NCBI RefSeq assembly: GCF_008806595.1
Contig: NZ_VZRB01000007.1
Coordinates: 186,001 to 250,000 of the forward strand
Length of the DNA stretch: 64,000 nt
Direction of reading: 5' to 3'
Source: Streptomyces luteolifulvus
Lineage (GTDB): Bacteria > Actinomycetota > Actinomycetes > Streptomycetales > Streptomycetaceae
Below are positions 1 through 8,634 of this stretch, one piece after another (position 1 is the first letter of the stretch; each line of letters opens with the position of its first letter). The position numbers and the translations under genes were made by a program. The notes beneath the pieces are model-generated. The model ran no database searches. It was not told where the DNA came from and was given only the letters and a program-made list of their open reading frames with translations.

Positions 1-2189
1 CCCGCCCGGCCCGGGTCATCGCCTGTGGCGAACAGCCCGGGCCCGCCGTCCACGGCCGGCCCGCCGAGGCCGGCGACCTCGACGTCAGCGGCCGGCCGCT
101 GTACGCCGACGTCCCCGATCTGGACCGCTTCTTCCGGCCCGAGTCCGTCGCCGTGGTCGGCGCCTCGGACGCCGAGGGACGGCCCACCACCGGTATCACC
201 CGGCAGCTGATCTCCTGGGCCGAGCGCGTCGGGGCACGGCTGCACCCCGTGCATCCGAGCCGCCCTTCCGTCTTCGGCATCCCGTGCTCTCCTTCCGTCG
301 CCGAACTGCCCGAGCAGGTCGACCTCGCCGTGCTGCTGGTCGCCGATCCGCTCGCACTGATCGGGGAACTGGCCGAGGCCAAGGTGAAGTTCGCGGTCGT
401 CTTCGCCTCCGGCTTCGCCGAGACGGGCGAGGAGGGCGCCGCCGTCCAGGCGCGGCTCGCCGCCGCCGTGCGGAGGTCCGGGATGCGGATGCTGGGCCCC
501 AACACCAACCTCAACGCCTTCGAGCGGTTCCGGGACGATCTCGACGGGCCCGCGATCGCCCTCATCACCCAGTCCGGGCACCAGGGTCGGCCCGTCTTCA
601 CCCTCCAGGAACTCGGAGTCCGCCTCTCCCACTGGGCGCCCACCGGCAACGAGGCCGACCTGGAGACCGCCGACTTCATCTCCTACTTCGCCGAGCAGCC
701 GGAGGTGGGAGCCATCGCCTGCTACGTCGAGGGGCTGAAGGACGGCCGCTCCTTTCTGCTCGCCGCCGACCGGGCCGCCCGGCGCAAGGTGCCCGTCGTC
801 GCCGTCAAGGTGGGCCGCACCGAGACCGGCGCCCGCACGGCCGCCTCACACACCGGCAAGCTGACCGGCGCGGACGCGGTGGTGGACGCGGCGATGCGGC
901 AGTACGGGGTGATCCGCGTCGACGGACTCGACGAACTCCAGGACACCGCCGCCCTGTTGGCCAGGGCCAGGCCGCCGCGCGCCGACGGGGTCGTCGTCTG
1001 TTCGATCTCGGGCGGCACGGGCGCCCACTTCGCGGACCTGGCGGCCGAGGCGGGGCTCCGGCTGCCGGTGCTGTCCCGGGCCAAACAGGCCGAGCTGCAC
1101 CAGTGGATACCCGAGTATCTGAGCGTGGCCAACCCGGTCGACAACGGCGGCCATCCGGTGGGCGACTGGCGCGGGCGGAAGATCATCGATGCGATCCTGG
1201 ACGACCCCGAGGTCGGCGTGCTGATCTGCCCGGTCACCGGGCCCTTTCCGCCGCTGAGCGACCGGCTCGTGCAGGATCTGGTGGACGCCGCCGAGCGGTC
1301 GGACAAGCTGGTGTGCGTGGTGTGGGGGTCGCCGGTCGGCACCGAGCCGGCGTACCGCGAGGTGCTGCTGGGCTCCTCGCGCGTGGCCACCTTCCGCACC
1401 GTCGCCAACTGCATCACCGCGGTCCGCGCCCACCTCGACCACCACCGTTTCGTGAGCGGCTACCGCTCCCCCTTCGACGAGGCGCCGCGCACCGCCTCGC
1501 CCTCCTTCCGCAAGGCGCAGGAGCTGATGCGCCCGGGCCGGCAGCTGAGCGAGCACGCGGCGAAGCAGCTGTTGCGGACCTACGGGATCCGCGTGCCGCG
1601 CGAGCAGCTGGTGACCAGCGCGGCGGCGGCCGTGCGGGCGGCCGGGCTGGTGGGCTACCCCGTGGTGATGAAGGCGTCGGGCGCACAGATCGCCCACAAG
1701 ACCGAGCTCGGGCTGGTGAAGACCGGGCTGACCTCGGCCAGCCAGGTCCGCGACGCCTACCGCGAGCTGACCGACATCGCGCGCTATGAAGGGGTCGCGC
1801 TGGACGGCGTGCTGGTGTGCCAGATGGTCGAGCGGGGCGTCGAGATGGTCGTCGGCATCACCCACGACGAGCTGTTCGGGCCGACGGTGACGGTCGGGCT
1901 CGGCGGGGTGCTCGTGGAGGTGCTGCGGGACGCGGCCGTGCGGGTGCCGCCCTTCGGCGAGGAGCAGGCGCGGACCATGCTCGCCGAACTGCGGGGGCGG
2001 GCCCTGCTCGACGGTGTCCGGGGGCGGCCCGCGGCCGATGTGGACGCCCTGGTCGAGGTCGTGCTGCGCGTCCAGCGCATCGCCCTGGAACTCGGCGGCG
2101 ACCTGGCCGAACTCGACATCAACCCGCTGATGGTGCTGCCGCGGGGGCAGGGGGCCGTGGCGCTGGACGCGTTGGTGGTGTGCAGCTGA
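1..2189 (+). CDS. ADP-forming acyl-CoA synthetase (acetate-CoA ligase family), 5' end outside window
   Basis: The frame is open to the left edge (first complete codon at base 3), so the N-terminus is missing. The phrase RFFRPESVAVVGASD near 130-170 opens the CoA-binding Rossmann domain. A succinyl-CoA-ligase-like domain follows, with the SHTGKLTG block near 850 that carries the phospho-histidine region in this family. A C-terminal ATP-grasp domain (GYPVVMKASG, AHKTELGLV, about 1650-1720) runs to the stop. The family forms acyl-CoA from an acid, CoA and ATP with ADP as product, in the cytosol. The GTG at 153 lies inside the Rossmann fold and is not the start. An enoyl-CoA hydratase follows 47 bp downstream, suggesting one catabolic operon. 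The substrate cannot be read from the sequence. Confidence 0.9.
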   Translation, partial: RPARVIACGEQPGPAVHGRPAEAGDLDVSGRPLYADVPDLDRFFRPESVAVVGASDAEGRPTTGITRQLISWAERVGARLHPVHPSRPSVFGIPCSPSVAELPEQVDLAVLLVADPLALIGELAEAKVKFAVVFASGFAETGEEGAAVQARLAAAVRRSGMRMLGPNTNLNAFERFRDDLDGPAIALITQSGHQGRPVFTLQELGVRLSHWAPTGNEADLETADFISYFAEQPEVGAIACYVEGLKDGRSFLLAADRAARRKVPVVAVKVGRTETGARTAASHTGKLTGADAVVDAAMRQYGVIRVDGLDELQDTAALLARARPPRADGVVVCSISGGTGAHFADLAAEAGLRLPVLSRAKQAELHQWIPEYLSVANPVDNGGHPVGDWRGRKIIDAILDDPEVGVLICPVTGPFPPLSDRLVQDLVDAAERSDKLVCVVWGSPVGTEPAYREVLLGSSRVATFRTVANCITAVRAHLDHHRFVSGYRSPFDEAPRTASPSFRKAQELMRPGRQLSEHAAKQLLRTYGIRVPREQLVTSAAAAVRAAGLVGYPVVMKASGAQIAHKTELGLVKTGLTSASQVRDAYRELTDIARYEGVALDGVLVCQMVERGVEMVVGITHDELFGPTVTVGLGGVLVEVLRDAAVRVPPFGEEQARTMLAELRGRALLDGVRGRPAADVDALVEVVLRVQRIALELGGDLAELDINPLMVLPRGQGAVALDALVVCS

Positions 2190-2236
2190 GGATCTCGCCC
2201 CGCTGCGGCGGGCGACCGACGAAACGGAGCCCACCC

Positions 2237-3028
2237 ATGCCCGAGCCGAGGATCCGGATCAGGACCGACCACCACGTCACCCACCTCGCCCTCGACCGCC
2301 CCGACACTCTCAACGCCCTCACTCCCGACGACCGTGACCATCTGATCCACCTTCTCTCCGCCGCCTCCGCCGACCCGGACGTACGGGCGGTGATCCTCAC
2401 CGGGACCGGCCGCGGCTTCTGCGCGGGCGCGGACCTGCGGGGCGCCCCCGGGGTCGGCGAGCGGATCGCCGGTGACGTGGCCCGTGTCCTCCGCCTCGGC
2501 GCCCAGCGTCTGATCGCCGCCGTCCTCGACTGCGAGAAGCCGGTGATCGCGGCGGTGAACGGCACGGCGGCCGGCCTCGGCGCGCATCTGGCCCTCGCCT
2601 GCGACCTCGTACTCGCCGCCGAATCGGCCAGGTTCATGGAGGTGTTCGTGCGCCGCGGGCTGGTGCCCGACGGAGGCGGCGCCTACCTCCTCCCCCGCCT
2701 GCTCGGCCCCCAGCGCGCCAAGGAGCTGATGTTCTTCGGCGACGCGCTGACGGCGCCGGACGCTGCGCGGCTGGGCCTGGTCAACCGCGTTGTGCCGGAC
2801 GCCGACTTGAGCAAGACGGCGAGCGAGTGGGCCGCACGCCTCGCTGCCGGCCCCACCCGCGCCCTCGCCCTCACCAAACAACTCGTCAACGCCTCCCTCG
2901 ACACCGACCGCGGGACCGCGTTCGCCGCGGAGGCCGCCGCTCAGGAGATCAACATGACGACGGAGGACGCCCGGGAAGGCGTACGGAGTTTTGTGGAGCG
3001 GCGGAGCCCTGAGTTCCGAGGACGCTGA
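2237..3028 (+). CDS. Enoyl-CoA hydratase/isomerase family protein
   Basis: A 263-residue crotonase-fold protein of the usual length. The two oxyanion-hole stretches are visible: GFCAGADL near residue 62 and NGTAAGLGAHLALACDL near residue 110. RRGLVPDGGGAYLLPRLLG near residue 140 is the active-site helix region; it carries Asp where hydratases often have Glu, so isomerase or another crotonase activity is possible. ATG 2237 is chosen because a GGAG lies about 8 nt upstream; the frame is open further upstream but overlaps the preceding gene. It probably acts on the CoA ester made by the preceding synthetase. Confidence 0.92.
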   Translation: MPEPRIRIRTDHHVTHLALDRPDTLNALTPDDRDHLIHLLSAASADPDVRAVILTGTGRGFCAGADLRGAPGVGERIAGDVARVLRLGAQRLIAAVLDCEKPVIAAVNGTAAGLGAHLALACDLVLAAESARFMEVFVRRGLVPDGGGAYLLPRLLGPQRAKELMFFGDALTAPDAARLGLVNRVVPDADLSKTASEWAARLAAGPTRALALTKQLVNASLDTDRGTAFAAEAAAQEINMTTEDAREGVRSFVERRSPEFRGR

Positions 3029-3074
3029 ACGAGGGCGCTGAACGAAGACGCCGAATGCCCGCCGGCCCTTCCCA

Positions 3075-3091
3075 TCTGACATCCCGTCAGC
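3075..3091. promoter_or_regulatory. Palindromic operator, site 1 of 4 (TetR-type regulon)
   Basis: TCTGACATCCCGTCAGC, an interrupted palindrome that matches three other sites in the first 16 kb in sequence and spacing. It lies directly upstream of the flavin reductase gene. Inference: a repressor bound here blocks that promoter. Confidence 0.6.
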
Positions 3092-3107
3092 TTCAATGAA
3101 AGGTGTG

Positions 3108-3707
3108 ATGGGACAAGCAGGAACAGCGGAAGCGGCAGTCCGCTACCTCAGGCCGGCAGGGCCGGTCGCGGCGCTGCCGCGCCCGGAGCTGCGGTGCGTC
3201 CGCGAGGACGAGCGCGCGCCGGTCGACCAGCGGGAGTTCCGCCGTGTGCTGGGAAACTTCGCGACCGGCGTGACCATTGTCACCGCACCCGCCGCCGACG
3301 GTGAGGACTCCCCCGCCGGGTTCGCCTGCCAGTCCTTCTCCTCCCTCTCGCTCGACCCACCGCTCGTCGCCTTCATGGTCGGCCGTACGTCGACGACGTG
3401 GCCGCGCATCGCCCGGTCCGGCGTCTGCTGCATCAATGTCCTGAGCGCTGGGCAGGGCGAGTTGTGCCGGGCGTTCGCGGTCAGCGGCGCGGACAAGTTC
3501 GCGGGCGTCGCCTACGACGCGGCACCGGTCTCGGGCTCCCCGCGCCTCGCGGACACGCTCGCCTGGATCGACTGCACGATCCACGCGGTGCACACGGGCG
3601 GCGACCACCTCATCGTCGTGGGCCGGGTGAACGCCCTGGGAACGGGCGACGAGGACACGGCGCCGTTGCTGTTCCATCGGGGACGGTTCGGACTGCCCAG
3701 CACCTGA
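3108..3707 (+). CDS. Flavin reductase family protein (flavin:NAD(P)H oxidoreductase)
   Basis: The core runs from REFRRVLGNFATGVTIVTA through GFACQSFSSLSLDPPLVAFMV and HTGGDHLIVVGRVNAL to the C-terminus, the typical FMN-binding split-barrel of the HpaC/NtaB type. These enzymes use NAD(P)H to make free reduced flavin for a partner monooxygenase. The N-terminal ~45 residues before the fold are longer than usual and Arg/Pro-rich. ATG 3108 is preferred because AAAGG lies just upstream; the ATG at 3096 abuts the operator palindrome. No obvious partner oxygenase lies nearby in the window. Confidence 0.85.
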   Translation: MGQAGTAEAAVRYLRPAGPVAALPRPELRCVREDERAPVDQREFRRVLGNFATGVTIVTAPAADGEDSPAGFACQSFSSLSLDPPLVAFMVGRTSTTWPRIARSGVCCINVLSAGQGELCRAFAVSGADKFAGVAYDAAPVSGSPRLADTLAWIDCTIHAVHTGGDHLIVVGRVNALGTGDEDTAPLLFHRGRFGLPST

Positions 3708-3742
3708 CCCCAAGCCGCGGACCCGGGCACGGCCGTCAGCTT

Positions 3743-5050
3743 CTAGGCCAGGCCCGGGTGGACAGCCGCCGGCCGCCGCCGGATGACCAGTGCCATCAGG
3801 GCCGCCGCCGCGCACAGTGCCCCGGAGGCGTACCAGACCATGTCGTACGAGCCGAACACGTCCCGCGCGACGCCTCCGAGGAAGGCCACGAGTGCGGCGC
3901 CGACCTGGTGGGAGGCGAGGACCCAGCCGAAGACGATCGCGCTGTCCTCGCCGTAGTGCTCGCGGCACAGCGCCACGGTGGGCGGGACGGTGGCGACCCA
4001 GTCCAGACCGTAGAAGACGATGAAGAACAGCATCGGCGGATGCACGCTCGGCGCGAGCAGCATCGGCAGGAAAAGCAGGGAGATGCCGCGCAGCGCGTAG
4101 TAGACGGCGAGCAGACGGCGCGGTTCGTAGCGGTCGGTGAACCAGCCGGAGGCCACCGTGCCGGCCACGTCGAACAGGCCTATGACCGCGAGCAGGGAGG
4201 CCGCCGCCGTGACGGGCATGCCGTGATCGTGGGCGGCGGGCACGAAGTGGGTCTGGATCAGGCCGTTGGTGGAGGCGCCGCAGATCGCGAAGGTGCCGGC
4301 GAGCAGCCAGAAGGGGCCGGTGCGGGCGGCCTCGAAGAGAACGGTGACCGCACGCCGGGCGGCGCCGGGGACCGGCTCGGGCTTCGGCACGAACTCCTTC
4401 GCGCCGTACGGCTTCAGGTCCACGTCGGCCGGGTGGTCGCGCAGCAGGAGCCAGACGAAGGGGACGACCGCGAGGGCGGCGAGGGCCACCGTGACGGCCG
4501 CCGGGCGCCAGTCGTGCCGTTGCACCATCAAGGACAGCACCGGCAGGAAGATCAGCTGGCCGGAGGCCGAGGCGGCGGTGAGGATGCCGGTGACCAGGCC
4601 GCGCCGCTCGGTGAACCAGCGGTTGGTGACCGTCGCGGCGAAGGCCAGGGCCATCGATCCGGTGCCCAGCCCGACCAGCAGGCCCCAGCACATCAGCAGC
4701 TGCCAGGCCGCCGTCATCCACACGGTCAGGCCCGAGCCGAGCGCGATCATGGTCAGCGCGACCGCGACCACCCGCCGGATGCCGAAGCGGTCCATCAGCG
4801 CCGCTGCGAAGGGCGCGGTGAGCCCGTACAGCGCGAGGTTGATCGAGACCGCGGCGCCGATCGTGCCGCGTGACCAGCCGAACTCCTGGTGCAGCGGATC
4901 GATGAGCAGCCCGGGCAGAGAACGGAAGGCGGCGGCGCCGGTGATCGTCACGAAGGTGACGGCGGCGACGAACCAGGCGCGGTGGATGCGTGTGCGGGTG
5001 GCGGGCTTCTGGTCCTCCACTGCAACGGGAGACTCGCTTGTCTGGGTCAC
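3743..5050 (-). CDS. MFS transporter (12-TM, OFA/monocarboxylate-like)
   Basis: A 435-residue integral membrane protein with about twelve hydrophobic segments, beginning at AWFVAAVTFVTITGAAAF and ending at ALMALVIRR. The first half contains DRFGIRRVVAVAL, the MFS motif-A-like loop between TM2 and TM3. WFTERRGLVTGILTAASASGQLIF resembles oxalate/formate and monocarboxylate antiporter-type members. It is transcribed divergently from a GlxA-family regulator 72 bp away, a common regulator-transporter pairing. The probable role is uptake or efflux of a small organic acid used by this catabolic region; the substrate is inference. Confidence 0.88.
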   Translation of the reverse strand: MTQTSESPVAVEDQKPATRTRIHRAWFVAAVTFVTITGAAAFRSLPGLLIDPLHQEFGWSRGTIGAAVSINLALYGLTAPFAAALMDRFGIRRVVAVALTMIALGSGLTVWMTAAWQLLMCWGLLVGLGTGSMALAFAATVTNRWFTERRGLVTGILTAASASGQLIFLPVLSLMVQRHDWRPAAVTVALAALAVVPFVWLLLRDHPADVDLKPYGAKEFVPKPEPVPGAARRAVTVLFEAARTGPFWLLAGTFAICGASTNGLIQTHFVPAAHDHGMPVTAAASLLAVIGLFDVAGTVASGWFTDRYEPRRLLAVYYALRGISLLFLPMLLAPSVHPPMLFFIVFYGLDWVATVPPTVALCREHYGEDSAIVFGWVLASHQVGAALVAFLGGVARDVFGSYDMVWYASGALCAAAALMALVIRRRPAAVHPGLA

Positions 5051-5110
5051 GCCATAAAGGATCCGATGCCCGTCCCCCGTTCAACGAGTGGCCCGAAGGA
5101 CAGTATTCGT

Positions 5111-5122
5111 TAGGATCGGGCC
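5111..5122 (+). promoter_or_regulatory. -10 element for a probably leaderless GlxA-type gene
   Basis: TAGGAT at 5111-5116 ends 6 nt before the ATG at 5123, the spacing expected if transcription starts on the A of the ATG. No Shine-Dalgarno sequence precedes the ATG. No good -35 hexamer was found, so this is tentative. Confidence 0.4.
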
Positions 5123-6118
5123 ATGAGCCCAGAAACCGGCTTCCGCCCCCACCGCGTCGTCGTCCTCGCGCTCGACGGACTGCTCCCCTTCGAGCTGGGC
5201 ATCCCGCACCGCATCTTCGGGCGCCCCAAGGACGCCGAGGGACGGCAGCTGTACGAGGTCGTCACCTGCTCGATCCGCCCGCCGGGCCCCGTCCGGACCG
5301 ACGCCGACTTCTCCGTCCTCATCGAGCACGGCCCGGAGGTCCTGGCCACCGCCGACACCGTTGTCGTCCCGGCGTCGTACGAGCTCGGCCCGGTCTACGA
5401 AGAGGGCGTGCTCACCCCCGAGCTGGCCGTCGCCCTCGCCCACATCCGCCCCGGCACCCGGCTCACCGCCATCTGCACCGGCGGTTACGTCCTGGCCGCC
5501 GCCGGCTGTCTCGACGGCCGCCGGGCGGCCACGCACTGGGCCCACGCCGAGCACTTCCAGCGGCTCTTCCCGAAGATCGACGTCGACGCGGACGTGCTGT
5601 TCATCGACGACGGCGACGTCCTCACCTCCGCGGGCGTCGCGGCCGGGATCGACCTGTGTCTGCACATCGTACGCAGCGACCACGGCACGGCGCTGGCCAA
5701 CGACGTGGCCCGCAGTACCGTCGTACCGCCGCACCGCGACGGCGGGCAGGCGCAGTACATCCACCGCCCGGTGCCCGACCCGCAGCTGTCCACCACGGCC
5801 GCCGCCCGCGCCTGGGCGCTGAGCCGTCTGCACGAACCGATCCAGCTGCGCGACATGGCGGAGCAGGAGGCCATGTCCGTACGCACCTTCACCCGTCGCT
5901 TCCGGGAGGAGGCGGGCGTCAGTCCGGGCCAGTGGCTCGCCCAGCAGCGGGTGGAGCGGGCCCGGCACCTGCTGGAGTCCACCGATCTGTCCGTGGACCA
6001 GGTGGCCCAGGACGCGGGCTTCGGCACCGCCCAGTCGATGCGGCAGCACCTTCAGGCGGCGCTCGGGGTGACACCGACGACGTACCGGCGGACGTTCCGG
6101 AGCGGCCTCAGAACGTGA
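5123..6118 (+). CDS. GlxA family transcriptional regulator (DJ-1/PfpI + AraC HTH)
   Basis: A 331-residue two-domain regulator. Residues about 8-170 form a DJ-1/PfpI (glutamine amidotransferase-like) domain, with the nucleophile-elbow cysteine in AICTGGYVLAAAGCLDG near residue 118. The C-terminal ~100 residues are an AraC DNA-binding domain with two helix-turn-helix units (MAEQEAMSVRTFTRRFREEAG and VDQVAQDAGFGTAQSMRQHL). Such proteins sense small ligands through the N-domain and usually control a neighbouring transporter or catabolic operon. The divergent MFS gene is the obvious target. It converges with the alcohol dehydrogenase gene with only 3 nt between stops. Confidence 0.92.
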   Translation: MSPETGFRPHRVVVLALDGLLPFELGIPHRIFGRPKDAEGRQLYEVVTCSIRPPGPVRTDADFSVLIEHGPEVLATADTVVVPASYELGPVYEEGVLTPELAVALAHIRPGTRLTAICTGGYVLAAAGCLDGRRAATHWAHAEHFQRLFPKIDVDADVLFIDDGDVLTSAGVAAGIDLCLHIVRSDHGTALANDVARSTVVPPHRDGGQAQYIHRPVPDPQLSTTAAARAWALSRLHEPIQLRDMAEQEAMSVRTFTRRFREEAGVSPGQWLAQQRVERARHLLESTDLSVDQVAQDAGFGTAQSMRQHLQAALGVTPTTYRRTFRSGLRT

Positions 6119-6121
6119 GCG

Positions 6122-7171
6122 TCAGAACGTGAGCACCCCGCGTGCCACCCGCCCCGCCTCCGCGTCCGCCTTCGCCTTCTCGAAGTCCTCGACCGGATAC
6201 GTCTCCGTCACCAGCTCGTCCAGCAGCAGCCGCCCGTCCCGGTACAGCTCGGCGTACAGCGCGATGTCCCGCTGCGGCCGCGAGGAGCCGTACCGGCAGC
6301 CCAGGATCGACTTGTCCAGGTACAGGGAGGAGACGCGGAAGGAGGCCTCGGCGGTCGCCGGCGGCACCCCCAGCAGCACCGCCTGACCGTGCCGGTCGAG
6401 CAGGTCGATCGCCCGGCGGATCAGCTCCACCCGGCCGACGCACTCGAAGGCATGGTCGGCCCCGGTCGGCAGGATCTCCTTCACGCCCTCCGCCGAGGTC
6501 AGGAAGTCGGTCGCGCCGAACCGGCGGGCCACCGCCTCCTTCGCCGGGTTGGCGTCGACGGCGACGATCCGCAGGGCGCCCGCGATCCGCGCGCCCTGGA
6601 GGACGTTGAGCCCGATCCCACCGGTGCCGATCACCAGCACACTGTCCCCGCGGTCCACTTTCGCCCGGTTGAGGACGGCGCCCACCCCGGTCAGCACCCC
6701 GCAGCCGATGAGCGCGGCCGACGGCATCGGGATGTCCTTCGGGATCCGGACCGCCTGGACGGCCTTCACCACGGTCCGTTCCGCGAAGGCGGAGTTGGAC
6801 GCGAACTGGTACACCGGCGTGCCGTTCCGGGTGAAGGGCTGTCCCGGCCGCCCGATCGCCTGCCGGCACATCGTCGGCCGGCCCCGGTCGCACTCCGGGC
6901 ACGTACCGCAGTTCGCGAGCGTGGACAGGGCGACATGGTCACCGGGCACGACATGTGTGACACCGGCACCGACGGCCTCCACCACCCCGGCCCCCTCATG
7001 CCCCAGCACCACAGGAACGGGGAACGGTATGGTCCCGTCCACCACGGACAGATCGCTGTGGCACAGCCCGGCCGCCGAGATCGCGACCCGCACCTCACCG
7101 GGCCCCGGGTCCCGCACCTCCAGATCGTCCACCACGTCGGTCCGTGTCCCGTCGTACAGCACGCCTCGCAT
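6122..7171 (-). CDS. Zinc-dependent alcohol dehydrogenase (MDR superfamily)
   Basis: A 349-residue medium-chain dehydrogenase. GHEGAGVVEAVG marks the catalytic-zinc region. The structural-zinc cysteines are seen in NCGTCPECDRGRPTMC. VIGTGGIGLNVLQGA near residue 170 is the NAD(P)-binding Rossmann loop, followed by VDANPAK, where the Asp favours NAD. It oxidises an alcohol or reduces an aldehyde. It starts 9 nt after the acyl-CoA dehydrogenase stop, with GAGGGAG before the ATG, so the two are co-transcribed. Substrate unknown; the length and C-terminus resemble class III-like members. Confidence 0.9.
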   Translation of the reverse strand: MRGVLYDGTRTDVVDDLEVRDPGPGEVRVAISAAGLCHSDLSVVDGTIPFPVPVVLGHEGAGVVEAVGAGVTHVVPGDHVALSTLANCGTCPECDRGRPTMCRQAIGRPGQPFTRNGTPVYQFASNSAFAERTVVKAVQAVRIPKDIPMPSAALIGCGVLTGVGAVLNRAKVDRGDSVLVIGTGGIGLNVLQGARIAGALRIVAVDANPAKEAVARRFGATDFLTSAEGVKEILPTGADHAFECVGRVELIRRAIDLLDRHGQAVLLGVPPATAEASFRVSSLYLDKSILGCRYGSSRPQRDIALYAELYRDGRLLLDELVTETYPVEDFEKAKADAEAGRVARGVLTF

Positions 7172-7180
7172 GACGCTCCC

Positions 7181-8326
7181 TCAGCCCTTGAGTTCTCTCG
7201 GCAGACCGAGCACGCGCTCGGCGATGATCGTGCGCTGGATCTGGTCCGAGCCGCCGTAGATCGTGTCGGCCCGGGAGAACAGGAACAGGTGCTGCGATGC
7301 GTCGAGTTCATACGGCGCCGAGGGCGTCCAGTCCACCGGGCCGGCGCTCGCCGCCGCGCCCCGCACCTGCATCGCCAGCTCACCGAGCCGCTGGTGCCAG
7401 CCGCCCCACAGCAGCTTGGCCGCACTGGGGGCGCCCGCGTCGCCCGGACGTCCCAGGGTGCGCAGGGCGTTGAAGCGCATGGTGCGCAGCTCGGCCCACT
7501 GGCGTACGAGCCGGTCCCGCAGGACGGGGTCGTGGACCGCGCCGGTCGCCACGGCCGTCCGCACGACGTCCGCCAGCTCCTGGGCGAAGCCGATCTGCTG
7601 GGCGAGCGTGGAGACCCCGCGTTCGAAGCCGAGCAGGCTCATCGCGACGCGCCAGCCCGCGCCCTCTCCGCCGACGAGGTGCTCCACGCGTGCGCGTGCC
7701 CCGTCGAAGAAGACCTCGTTGAAGTCGCTCGTGCCCGTCAGCTGACGGATGGGCCGGACTTCGATACGGCCCGGCTGGTCCATGGGAACGAGCAGAAAAC
7801 TCAGACCGTGGTGGCGCCGGGAGCCGGGGTCCGTACGGGCGAGCACGAAGCACCAGTCCGCCTCGTGCGCGAGCGACGTCCAGATCTTCTGGCCGGTGAT
7901 CCGGTACGTCCCCTGCGGCTCGCGTACGGCGGTGGTGCGCACGCCGGCCAGGTCCGAGCCCGCGTCCGGTTCGCTGTAGCCCTGGCACCAGAGTTCGTCG
8001 CCGGCGGCGATCGGGGGGAGGAAGCGGGACTTCTGGTCGTCGGTGCCGTGGGCGAGGAGGGTGGGGGCGAGGAGGTTCTCGCCGATGTGGCCGGAACGCG
8101 GGGGTGCGGGCGAGCGGGCGTACTCCTCGGCCCAGGCGACCTGTTGGGTGAGGGTGGCGGTGCGGTTGCCGTACCCGGTCTCACCCCACCCGAGCCCGAT
8201 CCACCCGGCTTTCCCGAGGTGGCGCTCCCAGGTACGGCGGTCCCCGGCACCCTCGGCGTGCGTCGCCAGCCATTCCCTGGCCTCTGCCCGAAAGGTCTCG
8301 TCCTCGGCAGTGAACCCGAAGTCCAC
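7181..8326 (-). CDS. Acyl-CoA dehydrogenase family protein
   Basis: About 381 residues, close to the standard acyl-CoA dehydrogenase length. It has the N-terminal helical domain (VDFGFTAEDETFRAEAREW), the beta-domain FAD signature WCQGYSEPDAGSDLAGVRT with ITGQKIWTSLAHEADWCFVLART, and the C-terminal helical domain ending YGGSDQIQRTIIAERVLGLPRELKG. GTG 8326 is preferred to the ATG two codons upstream because AGGAG directly touches that ATG but sits 6 nt from the GTG. It is FAD-dependent and introduces an alpha-beta double bond in an acyl-CoA. It is first in a two-gene unit with the alcohol dehydrogenase. Confidence 0.92.
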   Translation of the reverse strand: MDFGFTAEDETFRAEAREWLATHAEGAGDRRTWERHLGKAGWIGLGWGETGYGNRTATLTQQVAWAEEYARSPAPPRSGHIGENLLAPTLLAHGTDDQKSRFLPPIAAGDELWCQGYSEPDAGSDLAGVRTTAVREPQGTYRITGQKIWTSLAHEADWCFVLARTDPGSRRHHGLSFLLVPMDQPGRIEVRPIRQLTGTSDFNEVFFDGARARVEHLVGGEGAGWRVAMSLLGFERGVSTLAQQIGFAQELADVVRTAVATGAVHDPVLRDRLVRQWAELRTMRFNALRTLGRPGDAGAPSAAKLLWGGWHQRLGELAMQVRGAAASAGPVDWTPSAPYELDASQHLFLFSRADTIYGGSDQIQRTIIAERVLGLPRELKG

Positions 8327-8362
8327 AGGCATCTCCTCTCAACACCGGCCCCGTCAGCCCAC

Positions 8363-8542
8363 CTAGGCCCTGTCGTCAAATGCCCGTCGTGCGCCCGGAG
8401 GGCGGGCCTGGCGGCGTCTGGTGCGTGCGATCGCAAGGCGCCGGAGCGCCCTCGTGGCGGAGCCACGTGGGCGGTTCGGCAACGCGGCGAGCGTGCGTGC
8501 CAGGCGTCGCCAGGCAGGCGGGCATTTGACGACAGGGCCTAG
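8363..8542. mobile_element. MITE with perfect terminal inverted repeats and CTAG target duplications
   Basis: GCCCTGTCGTCAAATGCCCG at 8367-8386 is repeated exactly inverted at 8519-8538. CTAG flanks both ends (8363-8366 and 8539-8542), giving a 172-bp element inside a 4-bp duplicated target. It contains no open reading frame of note, so it must be moved in trans by a transposase with matching ends. CTAG duplications are known for some IS5-type elements; the family is inference. It lies between the acyl-CoA dehydrogenase start and the SDR stop, at the edge of a dispersed intergenic repeat. Confidence 0.75.
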
Positions 8543-8585
8543 GGGCGCGGGGAACTGCGCGACCAGCCACGGACACACCCGCAGC
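8541..8585 (+). repeat. Dispersed Streptomyces-type intergenic repeat, copy 1
   Basis: Contains GGGGCGCGGGGAACTGCGCG followed by ACCAGCCAC. The same core occurs in reverse orientation near 35295 and, diverged, near 28051. It looks like the target that the adjacent MITE inserted into, because removing the MITE restores an uninterrupted CTAGGGGCGCGGGG. Confidence 0.6.
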
Positions 8586-8634
8586 CGCCATCCAACGCAT
8601 CCGCCGAGCTGCTAGGCGTTCGGTCCCCGAGCTA

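Noticed and set aside
846..2234. Long minus-strand frame opposite the ADP-forming synthetase
   Set aside because: Its product is a His/Arg/Gly-rich composition typical of the antisense of high-GC coding DNA, with no ribosome-binding site or domain.
3398..4873. Plus-strand 491-codon frame over the MFS gene
   Set aside because: Antisense of a clear membrane protein; the composition is Gly/Arg/Gln-rich with no domain.
8333..8362. CCCCGTCAG half-site upstream of the acyl-CoA dehydrogenase
   Set aside because: Only one half of the shared palindrome is present; the other arm does not match, so it was not counted as a fifth operator.
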